Shown here: one piece after another, positions 1 to 12,400 of the stretch
Numbering within the stretch: the first letter of the stretch is position 1
Layout: each line of letters begins with the position of its first letter
Assembly: GCA_016165875.1 (NCBI GenBank)
Contig: JABBOT010000010.1
Location: forward strand, 6,293,875-6,357,874
Origin: Acanthopleura granulata
Taxonomy: Eukaryota > Mollusca > Polyplacophora > Chitonida > Chitonidae
Reading direction: 5' to 3'
DNA length: 64,000 nt
The notes under the pieces: generated by a model
What the model was told of the DNA's origin: nothing
The model's input: the letters and a program-made list of their open reading frames with translations, nothing else
Databases searched by the model: none
Program-made: the position numbers and the translations under genes

Positions 1-768
1 AAGTCATTTACCTTTAATTTCTTGATTTATTTGAAATGTATTTTACACTGCACTCACAAAGTTTTCATTTTACTTCATATATGATGACAGTGTATCAAAA
101 CATTTTGAAGTACTGACAATACTATGAATGAAACACAACCAAGAAAATCACTGCCCTTTCCCTGGACCTCATAACAAATGCGACTAAATGACTGGTTTAA
201 CAAACATACAATTCTAGCACATGCCAATGTGAGCTTTGCTGAGAGTTAAGACTTTGATCATTTTGCTCTTTCTGGTGATGTCCACTGATCATGTATGTCA
301 GTGATGGTTCACAAAAGTATTACATGGTAAAACAGTAGCCAAACAGTCGGATGATAACTACAGTTAGGATACTGGCTTGATTAGGTGGGCAGAATGCCTC
401 ATTCAGCAAAACTGAAAAACATTTTATTTCATTTTAGTTGATATGTTCAAATCGTTTCAAATAGAGCTTGTTCAATTTCTGTTTGTCCTGTTGATTTTAA
501 TCAGTCGATCTGACAAGTCGTGAAATATGACTGGGGCCTAACAGAATATGTGAACCAATATGGCCACCACTCATCGGTCATCGTGGCCCATCATCCAGTT
601 ACCGGAAAACTCCCTTTTAGTGTATGCGGGATTTCTGTTTGATTCTGTTGACTTCAAAGATATATGTATATTACCTCTGCCTTGATGTTTAGTGTTTTAA
701 GCAGCTAAAATGGATACCATTCCATCACATACCTAGTATAATTTTTATAACTATTAAATCTGTGATAC

Positions 769-3700
769 CTTTGAGACCGCTTGGTTCCTAACACCGCTGA
801 TAGGTCTAGCTCCATATCAACAGTCTGCAGAAATTCAAATAGAAAAGAGGTATACTGATTAGTGAAGTCATGATAAAGTCATGATTATCAGGTGATTAGC
901 AAAACTTATCACAACTCACAAAAGACATAGGACTGTCAGAGGACAAACCCCACAGCCACCAACCCATGGGGACAAAATACATGCAAAAACAGAATATAAA
1001 ACTGACATACAAGTTGTTAAATTTTAATGGGTTTGCAATCTTCTTTCTGATGTAAGCTGATGTAATTTTCCAGACTTTCTAAGGTGTTCTTTCAAGATTT
1101 CCACAGGATGCAAAAGACTCAAGTTGAACCAATGGACTTGATTAAGGTCAGAATCATACCGCAGAATGATAAATCAGAAGAGCACTGATAAGTGAATGAC
1201 AAGCATGATGAAAAGATCATCTTACGCATCTATCTACTCTCAGAGATTAGCCTCGGCAGCATGACTGTCACTAATTGGAAAAGCCCAGAACATAACCAGG
1301 GTTATAACTAACCATGCCCACAGTGAAGCATTAGTAAGAAATGAAACAACCAAATCCAATCACTAAACTGCTTATTTCTGCTGAGAACCAGATGAGGTTA
1401 AGTACCCATAACACTTGACCTAATGAGATTGACCCAGCAGTGACCAACTCTGGCTAGCTCGTTGCTCACACAGGAGGTCAGTTGGCATAACACCATGGTT
1501 ATTTTTCCTGAACCATAATAAAAATGACCTAGGCACTATTACATGTAAAATAATTTCAAACACAAAAAAATACTACATGTACCTTGTGAGATCATAAAAT
1601 CAAACATTATTTATATTAACAAATGAGCCCCACAAAGCATTTAAGGCATGGGAAATGATATTAAGCTACGGAGATTCATACCTCCAGCAAAAGAATTCCT
1701 AGTTAACGTTCCTAGAAAATAATTAAAATTACATGACTCTCAGTCAAGTTTCATGTACATGCAATAAAGACAGACAGAAAATCCACTCTTACGACTCATG
1801 TTATTTAAAAATAAAAATCATCAGGTTTGCTATGAAGTCAAATAGGGGATAGCAATCCAACTGCACTCTTTGCACACATCCATGAGTCATGTGATCTGTC
1901 CCCATGGAAAAACAACCCACTGGTTTAACACAAGCTTCTTACTAAAATGCCCACAAACATACCTTAGTGAATTCTCCTTGTGTATCAGCAAGCATTCGTA
2001 TCTGTTAAATTAAAAGTAGAAAAGTACATCCATATGTAAATAAGCCTTCAACAGCAAATTTATTACCAAGATGTCAATTTCTTGATCAAAGAAACCCATT
2101 TCCAGGTGGCTTACACACCCTGCTTGCTAATTCCTTCCTGTGGAAAACGGACATAATTAAGTGCAAATCTCTGTATCAAGTTAACATCTTTGAAGTGTAA
2201 CAGCTTTTGTGAATGCCTACAGTCTCCTCATTGCCTTTGCATAAGTAAGTTGGTTATGTCCTGGTGGCAGAAATAACCATGCTACAGATTGTGTGGCTTC
2301 AAGCAGACTTCCCTAAGTCTAATCACTGATGAACTCCACATACTGATTGCTGTATAATTTATAACTTGGAATGGAAGGTAAATGCCTGAGAGGCCCTTTG
2401 ATGTTAAGTATCAACACACAGCGTAGTGAGTAGTCAATCCATTTAGGGAAGTGCATGTATCCACAGCTATTATCATTCCATTTTTTTTACCTCCCTAAAA
2501 CCTGTATTCTGTCATAAATACAGATCAAAATATGACACTTGCATGTATGCGTAACAAAGACAAAACAGACTCTGTTTATGTTTCACTTTTCAACCTGCGC
2601 ATGGTCATGAGTTTCCAACCGGGTTCCTCCCATCATAATGCTGGCAAAAGTGAAATATTCTTGAGTACGTCGTAAAACACCAATAAAATAAATAAATATA
2701 TTTCACTTTTAGATATTTTAGACAAAACTTGTCCCAAAAAAGACCCTGAGTTTGTCCTTTCATTGGTGTCCCATTAAACTGTGATGCTGACTGGTGAGAT
2801 TACTGCCAACCAGCAAACATTTAATGAATCTTGATATCCTGACATTCTTGGTGTTGCATATTCATTTTCAGACAAAATTACATCAGGTGTAAGAGTTAAC
2901 TTGTTTGCACCTTGCCCGCTGCTCCCTGTGCTTCACCCCAAGCTGCCATGACGAATGGGTCATTAACAGACACGCAGGCCACAGTCTTCACACCCTTCTC
3001 CTTCAGCTTATTGTAGTCCTGAACATAGCCTGGCAGATGAGTCTACAGCAGAGAATAACCAAGCAATTAGCCTCAGTAGCAAAAGTTTAGGTTCCAAATA
3101 AATATACAGCAAAAGTGGCATCAACCAATCCACTGCGGGTAAGAGGAGATCAGAAATCATAGTCCACAAAAGAAGAAGACACAAACCAAGTACCTACAAT
3201 GACTTATTAGATCAGGAATAAATGTTGTAGACAATTACTTCACCCTTTACAAAACAGATGTGCCAGACAAACGTTCCTACATGTACACATATCATACCAG
3301 AGTCAGAGGCCTTCAGAAGGTGGCACATGTTGAATAAACTGCTACTGAAAACACAGTCTCAGGTTGCTCAGATATTGGAATTTTTATAACAAATGATGTG
3401 GTTGCCAGCTCCGCTCAAAGTCCATGTCCGAGATGTGCACTATACTCAATACTCAGCGATGCAGTCTGACTTTCAGGCCGGCTTTCTACGCCCGCGAAAC
3501 AAGCCTAACATGGGCCTAAACTGTTATCAAACTCCTCCCTGGAAACATATAACATGCCATGTTATTTAGCCCATCTGTCGTAAATTTATAGCTGAACACT
3601 GGTATTCCAGAGTTATAGCTGTCAGAAAACTGTCCATTGTCGCTACGTGTTCATGATGTCAAAGTGTTTTAAGCAAACAGAGATGGAGTCGTTTTGGATT

Positions 3701-4675
3701 TGCTTTCAGTGGGCAACGGAGACCAAGGTTACCAGAGAGTACTGGCAGTTTAATTACAGTTTTAGGTTTACATTAGGCATGTTTTCTTGGACCTACATGT
3801 AGAATACCGGTCTGAAAGTCAGACTGCATCCACGCACGGTAGAGGATAGGACAGGTCTCAGACGTGGAATTTAAGTAGCTGCATCATTTATAATACAAAT
3901 TCCCCCATCTGAGCAACCTTGGGCTATTGAAAACATCACCATACATCAACCAGGGATTCTTTTCCTCTTTTCTTAAAGAGTTCAGTGAAGCTATGTTCGG
4001 AAATCACAATGACCATTCTATTGGATGGTAATGGTAATGTTAATCTTTGAAGTCAATCTGATTCCCTATCTTACCTTGGAACAGCCTGGTGTGAATGCTC
4101 CAGGAACTGCAAATATCACACCTTTACCGCTGGCAAACAGTTCAGCAATGTTCACCTTGTCGTTTGGTGAACCCTCAAATAGGGTCACACTAGGTAACTT
4201 ATCCCCTACCTAAAACAAAGAGAAGATGGCAGATGATAGTCGATATCATACCACATAAAAAGCTGTAGCATCTCGGCAATACTGCCATCGCCATAGTGAC
4301 GGACTGGGCAGCAGTTGATTTACAAGCATATCTAGTATAAGCCTAAACCAATTGAGGACTGATACAAGCTGTCGTGCTTGAATGGAATTTTGCTTATTTG
4401 GTTGCGCAAAATTGTGAGGAGTTGAAGAGCTGCCACCGATCCGTCATTGATCCATAGTCGAAACTTCAAAGTCATCCATGTACACGCAAATTTATAGCCA
4501 ACAGCCTATATACTCTACTTCACGTTCATAGCCAACAAAACCTATCTGTTAACACGACCTTTCACATATAAGAGCCTCTGCACTGACTGATTACCTTGAT
4601 AGGCATATTTGCAGTTGCAGATGTTGTTATCTGCCTCGACGAGAGGAATGCTCTATGAATTGTTCGACGAAACAT
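769..4675 (-). CDS. PRDX5: Peroxiredoxin-5, mitochondrial (atypical 2-Cys), 3' end outside window
   Basis: Thioredoxin-fold peroxidase that reduces H2O2, alkyl hydroperoxides and peroxynitrite. Five coding exons join in phase on the minus strand: 4675-4595, 4209-4075, 3042-2911, 2001-1963 and 824-769, with gt/ag borders, giving 147 codons plus 2 nt. Exon 1 starts [10 protein letters not shown], an Arg-rich and acid-free presequence typical of mitochondrial import, followed by [12 protein letters not shown]. The catalytic signature [10 protein letters not shown] (residues 63-72) carries the peroxidatic Cys70, with Thr67 and Pro63. Exon 3 holds [15 protein letters not shown] and exon 5 ends in [14 protein letters not shown], both family-typical. 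The last exon, which in this family carries the resolving Cys, should follow from a phase-2 donor but I do not find it at 1-768; it probably lies left of the window. The order of family blocks makes the identity secure. Confidence 0.95.
2605..2702 (+). mobile_element. SINE tail in PRDX5 intron 3
   Basis: TTCCTCCCATCATAATGCTG, then GTGAAATATTCTTGAGTACG and AAAACACCAATAAAATAAAT. 5'-truncated copy of the same family. Confidence 0.65.
3355..3925. mobile_element. Foldback/MITE-like element in PRDX5 intron 2
   Basis: Two inverted arms of about 130 bp face each other. The left arm (3355-3490) includes CAGGTTGCTCAGAT, AAATGATGTGG and GCAGTCTGACTTTCAGGCCGG. The right arm (3800-3925), read in reverse, gives AAGGTTGCTCAGAT, AAATGATGCAG and GCAGTCTGACTTTCAGACCGG. 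No transposase ORF is present, so this is a non-autonomous element if mobile. It sits between PRDX5 exons 2 and 3. I could not define a target-site duplication. Confidence 0.65.
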
Positions 4676-5000
4676 ATTTCTTTGTGAGTTGACCTCATTC
4701 GACCGGAAGTTAAGAGGTCACGGACAAGACCTAAGTTGGTAATTTCCGCTGTCGACTTTTCTACTTCAGAAAACTTGATCTGACTAGCTGCTTTAATTAT
4801 ATGCCGGCATACTTGATTCATTCCGATATGTAATTACGAAAAACCCCATTTTCTCAGTATTTACAAGATCTACTTGTTTGTAAAGAAAAAACTGAACGGG
4901 GATATACATGTTCAGGGCCTCCTTTAACTTGGGTATGCGCGTGCGCATTGCAGGAGCCGCCATTTTTGAAAGCGGTTTCAGGGTAGTACTGGTAGGCTTG
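4676..5000 (-). promoter_or_regulatory. Putative PRDX5 promoter with NRF-1-like and YY1-like sites
   Basis: Upstream of the PRDX5 start codon the sequence holds a palindromic TGCGCGTGCGCA at 4936-4947, one base from the NRF-1 consensus. It is followed by GCCGCCATTTTTG near 4954, which reads as a YY1/initiator-like ATGGCGGC on the minus strand, and an ETS-like CCGGAAGT near 4700. Such combinations are common at TATA-less promoters of mitochondrial-function genes. An ATG lies inside the YY1-like site and could start an upstream ORF or a 5' exon. Assignment rests on motifs only. Confidence 0.4.
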
Positions 5001-5447
5001 AATGACAGACAAAATATGTGAACGAAAGATTTGAACAGGCATAAGGTAAATAACACATTTCGGCAGTAGTAAGGATGAGGATGATATCACGTGGTAGAGT
5101 GACGTCAATTCACTGAAAAATGTCTCAACCTATTCTTCACAAATCTTCAAATGTCAGTTGCCACTTTAAGTGTTGAGAATGAAAAACAACACCATGAATT
5201 AATGTAGTGAACTGATCAATTTCACTCACAGACCCAGGCTTCGCTGGACGTCAAAACTATACACAAAACAAGGACAAGTTGTAAAACCGATTGATCTCCC
5301 TTAAGAAATCAACACCCATCGATACTGTACTAGACGGGGAGACAGTGTTTAAGTGGAACTGTGGACGTACACTATCACGACGATATCCCTCGCCCCCGAC
5401 TCCACGCAATAAGTGAGCTGCAAGAATTCAACAGCCAGCATCCCGAA

Positions 5448-5532
5448 TTTGCTCAGACGTTGGGATTTGCATTAGAAATGAAGTGGCTGCATCATTTCTA
5501 ATGCAGATCTCAACGTCTGAACAATCTCGGAC
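5448..5532. repeat. Compact hairpin related to the 3.4-3.9 kb foldback
   Basis: Two arms of about 40 bp with almost no spacer: TTGCTCAGACGTTGGGATTT then GCATTAGAAATGA on the left, and the reverse complement (TTCAGACGTTGAGATCTGCA then TTAGAAATGATGCAG) on the right. The TGCTCAGA...AAATGATGCAG theme matches the terminal arms at 3355-3925, suggesting the same family with the interior lost. Confidence 0.6.
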
Positions 5533-6472
5533 TAGAACTGAGCCAGTAAGAATGAAATACATTGTCAGGTAGACAGTGTCTAACATGGAAGTCAAGTAAC
5601 AGTTGTCGAAATTATACCCTACATCTATGCATCCTACAAAGAGGTATAAAATCGGAGGTTCTCACTTCATTGACATTTAGGATGTCTGTTCTGCAAACAT
5701 TTAATTCCCAATAGTTACACACAAAGGCCAGCTGTAGTCATGTGTGTAGAGGACTAGGGACTTGCTGATAACTAAAAGCCCACTGATGAGTGGTTTTTTC
5801 CACTTTTCCATACTTACCATAGTTTGCACAGATGACAACTTTGATGCCCAAAACAGGTCTCTATGCAAGGTCACAGTCCAGTTGACCTGAAAAAACAGCA
5901 AAAAGCAAGCTTGTCACTGGGATTTTTTGGCATCAGTGAATCCATATATATGCTTTAGGGGTCGTCTGTGCAACTTTTAGATGGCTGCATGGCTTTTTTT
6001 TAAAAAGATATTCGTGGATTTAAGTGAAATTTGCCACAGTCTGCAAGTTTGCGTTCCAGCAATATAAGATATATTTGAAATTTGAAGTAAAAAAGTTCAC
6101 CAGTATGACTTGCCAAAGATAGTTGCCCCCCCCCCCCCCATATAAATCAGTGTAATGTATTATGTATATATATATATATATATATCTTTAAAGGCTTGAA
6201 GCACTTTGGCCAGCATGGACACACCCTGCCACAAGAAGACATAGTATATATACATTCCAAGGACTCCTCATCACCATATAACTGAAAAACTGAAAAATTG
6301 TTGAGCAGGGCATAAAACCCAAGCATACATACTTTAGATGTTTGGCAGCACTAAGCAGCATTCATCATGTACATGTTCATGTATATATTAATTCCTACCA
6401 TTATATATATATTGATATATATATTATTCTATATACCTGTCTTTGTAGTGATGCGAATGACAACTGTAAACT

Positions 6473-9400
6473 ATGGATCCTATAAGTGAAACGGAAAACC
6501 AGGTGCTTTGGTAAGAGTAGTCTTTAATTTTTTTTTCCAATGAAATAAAGTAAATTTCACTTGTCATCTTTATGTTTGGTGGCATTTGGAACTAGCGGAT
6601 CATGCACTGGAGTATTGTGAATAATGTACATTTCAATAACAGATCATTATTTACACTCCATTATCACTGTCAGACATACATGTAAATTGAATATGCAGAT
6701 TAATCCAGGTAGGTTTTATCAATTAAGTTAACATGAGAGATATGAAAAGAAAGATGGCATAAATTTAAACAGGACGTCTTGCTGATTTAAAAGATGTGTG
6801 AAACATTTCTGTTAGATGGTGACTATAAATGCTCAGTTAAGCTAATAATACAGAAAAATGTAGATTCGCCTGGTCTCAAGTTTTGTAGGGTTACTTAAGT
6901 TCAAGTTGAAGACCACTTGTCCTCACCATTGTGGTATGCATATCTGTATGTCAGATGTGGGGAAGTTCATTACGATATTTGACTAACATGCCAATGTTCC
7001 ATGGTTCAGCCTGGTCACTCAGGCTTCCTCCAACCAGAAAACTGACAGCGCTCGTATGCGGGAAAAATTTTTTGAGTGTGTTGTCAAACAATAGTCAAAT
7101 AAAAAAATAATAGGGAAGTGGGAAAAAAGGTGAAAAAAAAAAAAAAACAAACCCTAGACTAACATTTATTTTTCTTTTATGGAACATATTTGATAAATTG
7201 TATTTAGAGAGCTTTCTTATACATATTTTCCGTCAACATTATGTAAACAGCGTTGACTTTTGTGTAAGTTATGGACCTTAGGAATTTCTGAATCTTGAGA
7301 TTGTTTTACAGTAGTTACCTTGTTGTATGAGAGCTGTAACACCAGAATCTAATGATGTTTAACTGACTTATGTGATTATATTTGACCTGCCACATTTTCA
7401 CCAGTTTACATTTAAGTAAATGTATAGTTGGAAGAATTTTATGATGTTTGTGATTGTGAAAATTTTCTCTGTGTTTTAGCGTGAAGTCAAAGAAAAGGAA
7501 ATCCAACAGACGGTCCTCAGTAAGTACTTAGCACGTAGCCCTTAATACACATGACACACAGCAAAGCCGTGACCTGGCAGTGCTGCAGGCACGGAGACCC
7601 AAAACTGAAGCTATGCTTTGTGACAGACGGTCAGTATTATGTCTGCAAACAAATTTTCATATCAGTGATACTCAATACTTTGCAGAGCCACGCAGTGTCA
7701 CGTAGCTACCGTAAGTTTACCAAGGTGTTGCACAAATTCTTGAAGGCTCCTGAGTTGTTATTAAAATCAGGTGGGTAAAATTCATTGCCCTTGTTGTGAC
7801 GGTTCATAAAGTTTCTTCATTTTTGGAGTGTTTAGTTGTTATCATCTTGCAAAGTATGAGTCCCTCTGTACTTGCAGTTAGCTTTAGGAAATCAGTATTT
7901 TGACAATGTGGTTGGCAAATAAATTCAAACATGCATCGGATATAATAATACATATATCAGAAGGCAAAGTGTTCAAACCCCATCATGTCTGATATTAAGG
8001 TGCAATTTGTGACACATTCATGTTGCTGTCAAGTAGGAAGACCATATGGTACATGAACCTTCTTTCATGCATTTTGATTTGAAACTGAACTTATGAGGGA
8101 TTTAATCCAACACTTTTGTTTTTTTACAGATTTTGAAGTCTCCAAGCCGTAATAATGCACTGGGAGATCTGGACCCTAATACCCAGGTAAGATCGAATAT
8201 CAGGTATTGAAATACTGTAAATGATCTAAAAATTTCGTTAAAAAAGTGCATCTTTACAATCAAATAAGTTTCACAAAATATTAATTCTGTTTATGAAACT
8301 CACATTTTCCATTAGGGTATCACCCAATCTTCCAAAGTCACCTCAAGACAAGTCCCTAAAGTCAGTAGAATCTAAGAACTCTTAGAATAAGGAAAAATAA
8401 GCAAGTTCGTCATCGATGAAATTTTAGGTTATATGTTTACTTACCTCTACACTATTAACTAATAAAACTGACTGGTCTGTGAAGTCTTGAATCAGGTATG
8501 ACAGCCTATTGCATTGTTTTTTTTTGGGGGGGGGGCATGTACAGTAGCGTGATAGTTTGTGGCATGTAGGAGGTATTTTGCACCTTTACGTACCCGTATA
8601 TTGTATTTCATATTGTATATGTTGACAGATGGATGACAATCGTATGTCACGACAGTCTCGGTCCAGAAGGGTCAGCTTTGCAGACACCTACCAGATCTTG
8701 TGAGTAGCTCTGAACAAATGTGGACTGAAGAGTTTAACAATAAGCCTTAACTCATTGGATAGTTCGAAATACACACTGTACCAGTAATGTCTGTATGCTG
8801 GCATGATCTGCCATCAAACTTACTGTTTGTGCTTTGTCTTCTTTCACTGTTCAGGGAGTTTGCCAAAGATGTCCACCACAGACCTGACACAGGTATCCCA
8901 GAAATTACAGGTATGTCCAGTTTTAGTTAAATGCTCCCATAGAGTGTAGAGTTTGATTGGCATCTAGGAAATTGTGACAATATATGGCCAAAAAGTACTA
9001 CTGAAAAACAAAATTTGGAAGTAATTTGACATCCTAAACTTTTTTTTCACTTTTCATCCTTGCATATGTCTGTAGACACGATTTTGTCCACAGAACTACT
9101 TTGAAAGTACTGCATCAATTTCTGAGAAGTTTGGCAAATATTGTTTTCCCCATGATGTAAACATGAGCATGCATACTTTTATACAAATTGCATCAAGATT
9201 TACAAACTGGTATGCTCACACTACGTCTGCAGATGTGAGTTTGCTTGCACAAGACCTTTGAACGTAATTCACATGTTTGAATACATTTTTTGTATACATC
9301 ATTTTTATAAATATTGTGTTCATGGCTGTTCAGTATTTACAAAGTTACCCCTTAAGGTAGATAGCATAATGACGCTTTTTCACATATTTACATGTAGCCA

Positions 9401-12400
9401 AAAGGGGATAGGGGGAAAAAGCATATTTCATATGAATTAAATCTTTTACTGCCCAGAGTGACAGTCAAAGGATTTGCCATGGATGTCACTGATCTTTGAT
9501 CTGCTCAAATTTACAGGGGTGGAGAAAGAGGATACTGGGGTTAGTGTGGGTGATACTGGCAGTCATATATCAGGTAACTTCAGCTGAATATTGTTTTTAG
9601 CTCATAATTTATAAACAGGTATCTTGCAGATGACTTCATATCTGGCTGGATTTGTCAGTAGTTTGGCATTACACTTGGTTATATCACTCTCTGCTACTCC
9701 TTGTCTGACCTTTTTTAGCAGTTGTTTTACTGAGTGTTGTGATAAGGCCAACATGTTTAGGTACCCCACATTTGGCCATTCTTGGGATGTCAGTGGGGTT
9801 GTTGACCTTCTCATGTAGTAATTTTTAATTTGTAGTACACTTGGAAATCAGCCAGCAAGTCCTCAAATACACCACAGGATGTTCTGGTGTATATCAGGAG
9901 ATGGGGTTACATGTATTTACAACATCACTAAGTCTGCGAGGCCCATGCAGCGTGGTTAAAATGAATCTCGGTCATACATGTAGTTTAGTGTTACAGAGCT
10001 AGTTCACTTTTCTGTTTTCTTTATATGTGAGCTTTATTAGTGTCAGACTTGTGTCTTTATAAACAACCTCATGAAGCGATCATTGTTTGAGGTGATGTTT
10101 ATTTTGTTTAAGAGGAAGAGGTCTTCTTACACTTTTTTATGGTTAAATAGGCTTGGACAAACTGTTAACAGGGACTCTCTGTAACCAGCTGTTGGATGAC
10201 ACCCACGAGGTTTGTACATTATACACTGCTTTGCAGTTTTCCTGTTAATCTTTATGGATTAAACTTTAACAATAATATAGGCTTGTTATGGTTACTAGTT
10301 CACATGTGGAACATAGAGTGGCATGAAACACGTCTTTGTGCTCCATTAAACTACACAACAAGGGTTATCCAAAATTGACAACAGTAGCCGAATATTCACA
10401 TCTCAGATGTAGTTTTGGTGTTCTACCTTTTACAGTATTACAAGACTGTGATTTGAGTTTTTTGCCTTTTTTTAAATGTGCTAGTCTGGCAGAGAAAAAG
10501 CTTACTGTAGTACATACTGTACGTAAAAAATGTGCAAAACTGTTTTATGATCTTATATGAGAACATTCCCTGTAAAACCCAAAACAGCCTTGTTGCAAGT
10601 TGAAAGAAAGAAAAAAAGGATAATTTTTGTGAAGTTTTCATTGTGTTAAAATTTTGTATGATGAATCAATTTTTTTCTGGTGTTAACAGGTTAAAGAACT
10701 ACCTTTTCCCAAAGACCCTGATGGATCTAGCCTGTTGTCTCAGTCTGGCAGCACCCCTAATGACTCTGAGGAAGTACCTTCACTCCCACAAGGCCTGACA
10801 GTCGCAGCAGACCAGCCGGGTGCCTTAGTGAACGTGGCTGCCTTCATCAAATCTCTCAGATCAGCTGCTGACAACCTGGAGCATGTATCTGACAGCCCCC
10901 CCAAGAAAGTAGATGTGGCAACCTTCATGAAAACTTTGAGAGAGTTGTCACCTGTCAAACAATCCCAAGAGTAAGTCCTCTGAACAACCTCAACCTGGTC
11001 CTGTCTTCTAAATCAGGGTGGGAGCAGATCTTAATTGAACTTCAAAATTCAGAATATAATGCCTTCACAGTATTTTATAAATGCCTGTAAAATGCATTAG
11101 TTGATCTATTCAGAGAAGCTGTGAGTTTTTATCTTCCAAATAAAATGCCCCAATTGTTGCTTTTAGCATTTGTGTGAAGGGTATTCAGTCCACAGTGGGA
11201 TTGATGCTTAAATCTCACTCAAGTGAAATATTCTCAAGTCTGGCAGAAAACACCCACCAAGGAAATAAATAAATCTCGCTGAATGTCTTCCATCATAAAG
11301 GGTTGCCAGACTTGAAAGAACATGTTGAATGTGCAATAAGGTAGTCATTATATTTATCTCTTGTGAAAGACAAATTTCTTTTCTTGTCAAAATGTGGCCC
11401 TCAGTGGCCGAGGGAGTTAGCCCACCAGCGTGGCGTTATGACTCCATGCTTCTCACCAGTGCAGTCACTGCGAGTTCAAGTCCAGCTCAAGTTACTTAAC
11501 AGCTGTATGTAGGAAGGTCCACCAGCAACCTCCCACCATAATGCTGGCCGCCTTTGTGTAAGTGAAATATTCTTGCGTATGACGTAATACACCAATCAAA
11601 TAAATGAATTAATATGTCTTATTGAAATGCCTAATCAGTTTTTGAAGATGGTATGATGCCCTTAAACCTGAAGTGTTCCTGCCATCAATTACATGTACAT
11701 TTTTCTTCTTGATCTGTATGAGAAGTACTGATCAGTGGAAGAAATACCTTTAGTATTAAGTAATTTCGTGTGTAAATTATATGAAGAAACCAAGGTTCAA
11801 GTACCCTACTACGTTCTGTTGACAATAATTTAATTTCAGTTTTTACTTCCATTTCAGAGATATTTCTGAGCAGCGGTTTCTCCAAAGCCTTAGTGGAGGA
11901 ATTTATAGTACATCAGAGCAAGGGGATGTGTCCACTATAATTAATACTTCATTAAACAAGTACCTGTCAAGCCCTGTGTCTGCTGAAAAGGCAGGTCCGA
12001 GTGGCGAAGAGTCTGTGCCAAGAAAAAAATCAACGGGTGCTCCTGTCAGAGACTTTAGGAGCCATGAAACTTTTGCAAACAGATACCCCAATCCCAGTCA
12101 GCACGGCGCAGAGATTGCGATACACAGTAAACAGCAGTTGGTTTGTAATACACTAACTGGCACAGAAGAAACAGTACAAAAATATGACATCAAACAGTTC
12201 CTCCAGAAACTGGGAGGTAAAGCATCCATAACCCCTGGGATAAATAATGAAAATAACGCACATCCCATGGAATTTACAACACATCTGGCAACTGTGATGG
12301 AATCTTCTGAGAATCCTTCCCCAGAAGAACATTGCTCAGAATTCAGGATGACCTCAGCAGCACTATCTAAGGCTAGAGGCTTGAAAGTTGCCAGGAAACA

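Larger units (their letters stand above)
4676..6472. other. Intergenic region between divergent PRDX5 and KNL1
   Basis: No convincing coding exon. Contents seen: the PRDX5 promoter motifs, a dispersed repeat near 5057-5150 that recurs at 50262-50395, a short perfect-looking hairpin at 5448-5532, a poly-C run near 6124-6139, and (TA)n tracts near 6166-6185 and 6400-6425. The short ORFs here lack recognisable domains. Confidence 0.6.

Noticed and set aside
4793..5108. Overlapping ORFs starting at MAAPAMRTRIP upstream of PRDX5
   Set aside because: The ATG coincides with a YY1-like promoter motif and the frame is not continuous with PRDX5; kept only as a possible uORF note.
9602..9818. Opposed 64- and 70-codon ORFs in KNL1 intron 6
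   Set aside because: They lie in an intron, lack motifs and are on both strands over the same DNA, which is typical of chance ORFs.
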